17,536 nt of DNA. It comes from Cellulomonas sp. Its GTDB lineage: Bacteria; Actinomycetota; Actinomycetes; Actinomycetales; Cellulomonadaceae. The stretch lies in the NCBI GenBank assembly GCA_031178805.1, contig JAPSIJ010000005.1, positions 6,717 to 24,252 of the forward strand. Direction: 5' to 3'. Shown here piece after piece: positions 14,630-17,536 of this stretch. Position 1 is the first letter of the stretch; the number at the start of each line of letters is the position of its first letter. Position numbers and translations under genes: made by a program. The notes below the pieces were generated by a model, which was not told the DNA's origin, searched no databases, and saw only the letters and a list, made by a program, of their open reading frames with translations.

Positions 14630-17428
14630 ATGGCCGAGCACCCGGGTGACGCGCCCCCGCCGGGCGGGGACGACGCGGACTACCCGGGCAGCTGGGAGGC
14701 CGACGTGGTGCTGCGCGACGGCAGCACCACGCACGTGCGCCCGATCCGCCCCGACGACGCCGACGCGCTGCAGGCGTTCCACGTCGCGCAGTCCGAGGCG
14801 TCCACCTACCTGCGGTTCTTCGCGCCGCTGGAGCGGCTGCCCGACCGCGACCTGGCCCGCTTCACCCGCGTGGACCACCGGGACCGCGTGGCCCTGGTCG
14901 CGGTGACGGGCGACGACGCGATCATCGGCGTCGCCCGGTACGACCGGGTGGCCCCCGGCGAGGCGGAGGTGGCGTTCAACATCGCCGACGCCCACCACGG
15001 GCGGGGCCTGGGCTCGGTGCTGCTGGAGCACCTGGCGGCCGCGGCGCGGGAGCGGGGGATCCGCCGGTTCACCGCCGAGGTGCTGCCGCAGAACGGCCGG
15101 ATGATCGCGGTGTTCCGCGAGGCCGGGTACTCGCTGCAGCAGCACATGGAGGACGGCGTCGTCACCGTGCGGTTCGACATCGACCCCACGGACCGCTCGC
15201 TCGCGGTGATGATGGCCCGCGAGCACGCCGCCGAGGCGCGCAGCGTGCAGGGCCTGCTCACCGCCCGGTCGGTCGTGGTGCTGTCCTCGCCCGCGGCCGC
15301 GCCGGGCTCGCTGGACGACCGCCGGGCCGAGCGCGCGCTGGCCGACCTCGTCGCCGGCGGCGGCCGGGGGGACCAGCCGGAGGACCGCACCGGCGCGGTG
15401 ACCGTGGCACGCGGCGACGAGCGCCCCGTCGAGGTGCACGTGGTCGGCCGCGCGCGGCCCGCCGACGGGCCCGACGACCCGCGGGTGCGCTACTGGGACC
15501 GGCTGGACGACGTGCCGGGGCCGGTGGACCTCGCGGTGCTGGCACTGCCCGCCGCGGAGGCGGTCGTCGCCGTGCGCGCGCTCGGCCGGCTCGGCGCGCG
15601 GGGCGTGGTGGTGCTGTCCGGCGGGTACGCCGAGCAGGGCCCCACCGGCCTGGCCCTGCAGCGGGCGCTGCTGCGCGCCGCGCACGCCGCGGGCCTGCGG
15701 GTGATCGGCCCGCGGTCCTACGGCTTCCTCTCGCACGCCGCGGGCGGGCTGCTGAACGCCTCCCTCACGGAGGACCCGCCGCCCGCGGGCCGGATCGGGC
15801 TGTTCTGCCAGTCGGCGTCCACGGCCGTGTCGATCCTCGGCTCGGTGCGCCGCCGGCACCTGGGGCTGGCGCACCTGGTGTCCGCGGGCAACCGGGCGGA
15901 CGTGTCGGGCAACGACCTCATGCAGTTCTGGCAGGACGACGACACCACCGACGTGGTCGCCCTGTACCTGGAGTCGATCGGCAACCCGCGCAAGTTCTCC
16001 CGGGTGGCCCGCCGGCTGGCCACCGCCAAGCCGGTGGTCGTCGTGACCGCCGGCCGGTCCGGCCACGTGGTGCCGCCCGGCCACGCCGTCCGGCCGACGC
16101 AGACCTCGCGGCACACGCTGCAGGAGGTGATGCGCCGCTCGGGCGTGGTGCTGGTGGACAACACCCACCAGATGCTCGAGGTGGCCCAGCTGTTCGCCCT
16201 GCAGCCGCTGCCGCCGGGCCGCCGCGCCGCGGTGGTGGCCTCGTCCTCCGCGATGGCCTCGCTGGTGTCGGAGGCGCTCGGCGCCGCCGGGTTCACCGTG
16301 ACCCGGGCGCCGGCGATCCTGCACGAGGACGCCGACGACGCGAAGGTCGAGCGCACGTTCGCCGAGGTGTACGCCGACCCGGGCGTCGACGTCGTGGTCA
16401 CCGTGCACGTGCCGACCGTCGGCCCTCGCGACGACCGGGTGGCGCAGGCGCTCGCCCGGCACGCCGCCGGGTCCGGGCGGACGTCGGTGGCCTGCCTGCT
16501 CGGCCTGCACGGCGCCACGCCCGAGCTCACGGCGCCCGACGCGGACGGCGCGCTGCGCACGGTCCCGGCCTACACCACCCCCGAGGACGCCGTGCTGGCG
16601 CTGGGGCAGTCCGCCCGGTACGCCGCCTGGCGCGCCGCCGACCGCGGCCGCCTCGTCGCGCCGGAGGGCATCCACGCGCGCACCGCCCGCCGGCGGGTCG
16701 CCGGCTGGCTGGACGAGGCCGGCAGCCGGGAGTCCCTCGAGCTCGGGCCGGAGCGCACCGCCGAGCTGCTGGGCCTCGCGGGCGTCGAGGTGTTCGAGTC
16801 CGTCGGCGTGCACGACGCCGACGAGGCGGTCGCCGCCGCCCGGCGGCTCGGCTGGCCGGTCGCGCTGAAGTCCACGGTGCCCGCGCTGCGGCACCGGTCC
16901 GACCTCGGCGGCGTGCGCCTCGACGTGCACGACGAGGCCGAGCTGCGCGCCGACGTGGCGCAGGTGCTGGCGCTCGCGGAGGGCCGCGCCCCCGAGCCGG
17001 GCCGCGCGCCGCTGGAGGTGCAGGCGATGGCGCCGCACGGCGTGGCCTGCGTGATCCGGTCCGCGGAGGACCCGCTGTTCGGGCCGGTGCTCGGGTTCGG
17101 GCTCGGTGGCGACACCACCGACCTGCTCGGCGACGTGGCGTGGGCGGTGCCGCCGCTCACCGACGTGGACGTCGCCGACATGGTGCGCGCACCGCGCTCG
17201 TCGCCGCGGCTGTTCGGCTACCGGGGGGTGCCGCCGCTCGACGTGGCGGCCCTGGAGGACGTGCTCGCGCGGGTGTCGGTGCTCGCCGACCAGCTGCCCG
17301 AGCTGCTGCACCTGGAGCTCAACCCGGTGGTCGTCGCGGAGCACGGCGCGTACGTGCTCGGCGCCACCGCGCGGGTCGGCGTCGCGGCCACCCGGGCGGA
17401 CGGCCCGCGGCGCGCGCTGCCGGGCTGA
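14630..17428 (+). CDS. pat: Pat-type protein acetyltransferase: N-terminal GNAT fused to acyl-CoA-synthetase-like domains
   Basis: The product has 932 residues. The GNAT domain is at about 36-185, with AEVAFNIAD (112-120; Glu113 a candidate catalytic base), the acetyl-CoA loop HHGRGLGSVLL (122-132) and VLPQNGRMIAVFREAGY (151-167). It is followed by a CoA-binding-like domain (about 208-390), a succinyl-CoA-ligase-like part (about 390-680) and an ATP-grasp-like C-terminus with AARRLGWPVALKS, LRHRSDLGGVRL and LLHLELNPVVV. Such proteins acetylate and switch off AMP-forming acyl-CoA synthetases, reversed by sirtuin-type deacetylases. In E. coli Pat the GNAT is C-terminal; the N-terminal position here matches the Streptomyces type. 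The SHTG phospho-histidine motif of active ADP-forming acetyl-CoA synthetases is not seen, so the large part is probably a regulatory, non-catalytic relic. It is divergent from parC. No cyclic-nucleotide domain is present. Confidence 0.88.
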   Translation: MAEHPGDAPPPGGDDADYPGSWEADVVLRDGSTTHVRPIRPDDADALQAFHVAQSEASTYLRFFAPLERLPDRDLARFTRVDHRDRVALVAVTGDDAIIGVARYDRVAPGEAEVAFNIADAHHGRGLGSVLLEHLAAAARERGIRRFTAEVLPQNGRMIAVFREAGYSLQQHMEDGVVTVRFDIDPTDRSLAVMMAREHAAEARSVQGLLTARSVVVLSSPAAAPGSLDDRRAERALADLVAGGGRGDQPEDRTGAVTVARGDERPVEVHVVGRARPADGPDDPRVRYWDRLDDVPGPVDLAVLALPAAEAVVAVRALGRLGARGVVVLSGGYAEQGPTGLALQRALLRAAHAAGLRVIGPRSYGFLSHAAGGLLNASLTEDPPPAGRIGLFCQSASTAVSILGSVRRRHLGLAHLVSAGNRADVSGNDLMQFWQDDDTTDVVALYLESIGNPRKFSRVARRLATAKPVVVVTAGRSGHVVPPGHAVRPTQTSRHTLQEVMRRSGVVLVDNTHQMLEVAQLFALQPLPPGRRAAVVASSSAMASLVSEALGAAGFTVTRAPAILHEDADDAKVERTFAEVYADPGVDVVVTVHVPTVGPRDDRVAQALARHAAGSGRTSVACLLGLHGATPELTAPDADGALRTVPAYTTPEDAVLALGQSARYAAWRAADRGRLVAPEGIHARTARRRVAGWLDEAGSRESLELGPERTAELLGLAGVEVFESVGVHDADEAVAAARRLGWPVALKSTVPALRHRSDLGGVRLDVHDEAELRADVAQVLALAEGRAPEPGRAPLEVQAMAPHGVACVIRSAEDPLFGPVLGFGLGGDTTDLLGDVAWAVPPLTDVDVADMVRAPRSSPRLFGYRGVPPLDVAALEDVLARVSVLADQLPELLHLELNPVVVAEHGAYVLGATARVGVAATRADGPRRALPG

Positions 17429-17474
17429 GGCGGCGGGTGTGACTCCCCGGCACCGCGGGTGGGAGGATGTCCGG

Positions 17475-17536
17475 GTGCCTGCACCGTCCACCGACCTGAT
17501 CCGTGACCTGCACCGCGCGGGGTACTACCCCGACCT
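17475..17536 (+). CDS. Probable DUF5998 protein (5' end only)
   Basis: From the GTG at 17475 the frame reads PAPSTDLIRDLHRAGYYPD and runs off the window. GGAGG lies 8 nt upstream (17462-17466), a good ribosome binding site, in contrast to the leaderless neighbours. The LxRxGYYPxL pattern resembles the start of the actinobacterial DUF5998 family as I remember it (LRAAIERSGYYPALV in Streptomyces). Only 20 codons are visible, so the call is tentative. The gap to the Pat-like gene is 46 bp with no terminator seen, so the two may be co-transcribed. Confidence 0.55.
   Translation, partial: MPAPSTDLIRDLHRAGYYPD

Noticed and set aside
12172..14649. Long plus-strand open frame opposite parC
   Set aside because: Shadow of parC; the real frame has the catalytic Tyr and all ParC motifs.
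14561..17491. Long minus-strand open frame opposite the Pat-like gene
   Set aside because: Shadow of the acetyltransferase gene; low-complexity His/Arg/Gly/Val translation.

Overview
The window is very GC-rich chromosomal DNA from an actinobacterium. Coding regions show strong G/C preference at third codon positions. The primary sigma factor has actinobacterial architecture, and there is a Rv2175c-type DNA-binding protein, a DUF4192 protein and a separate ParE/ParC pair. Many genes have a TANNNT hexamer about 6 nt before the start codon, the usual sign of leaderless transcription. Overall resemblance points to Cellulomonas or a close relative of the Cellulomonadaceae; that placement is inference from memory and no search was run.

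Layout. Bases 1-859 (minus) are the N-terminal part of a secreted protein with at least four LysM domains, cut by the window edge; its upstream region carries several GTCACA repeats resembling MtrA boxes. A Rv2175c-like regulator (plus, 1098-1526) converges on a polyprenyl diphosphate synthase (minus, 1570-2688), which is preceded by a putative lipoprotein (minus, 2723-3235). Three plus-strand genes follow: a DUF4192 protein with a long low-complexity insert (3362-4969), a universal stress protein (5095-5493) and, after a 428-bp gap, the primary sigma factor (5922-7493), which ends at a long perfect terminator hairpin. A small zinc-ribbon protein (minus, 7765-7995) is divergent from parE (plus, 8171-10318). 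A tandem-GNAT acetyltransferase (10364-11434) and a MarR regulator (11458-11946) follow parE. parC (minus, 12010-14520) converges on MarR. Divergent from parC is a Pat-type protein acetyltransferase fused to acyl-CoA-synthetase-like domains (14630-17428). The first 62 bases of a probable DUF5998 gene (from 17475) close the window.

How the genes relate. This is core housekeeping DNA: transcription initiation (sigma factor), chromosome decatenation (ParE/ParC), prenyl diphosphate supply, cell-wall binding (LysM), and acyl-CoA-linked control (Pat). The sigma factor / small zinc protein / parE order and the Rv2175c / prenyl synthase pairing resemble arrangements I recall from Streptomyces and Mycobacterium. 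I see no mobile element, CRISPR array, tRNA, rRNA or defence system. The points most worth a second look are regulatory and structural: the GTCACA repeats, a palindrome over the sigma-factor promoter, the Cys-containing repeat insert in DUF4192, the near-identical LysM repeats, the consistent leaderless promoter geometry, and the conserved but uncharacterised zinc protein next to the sigma gene.
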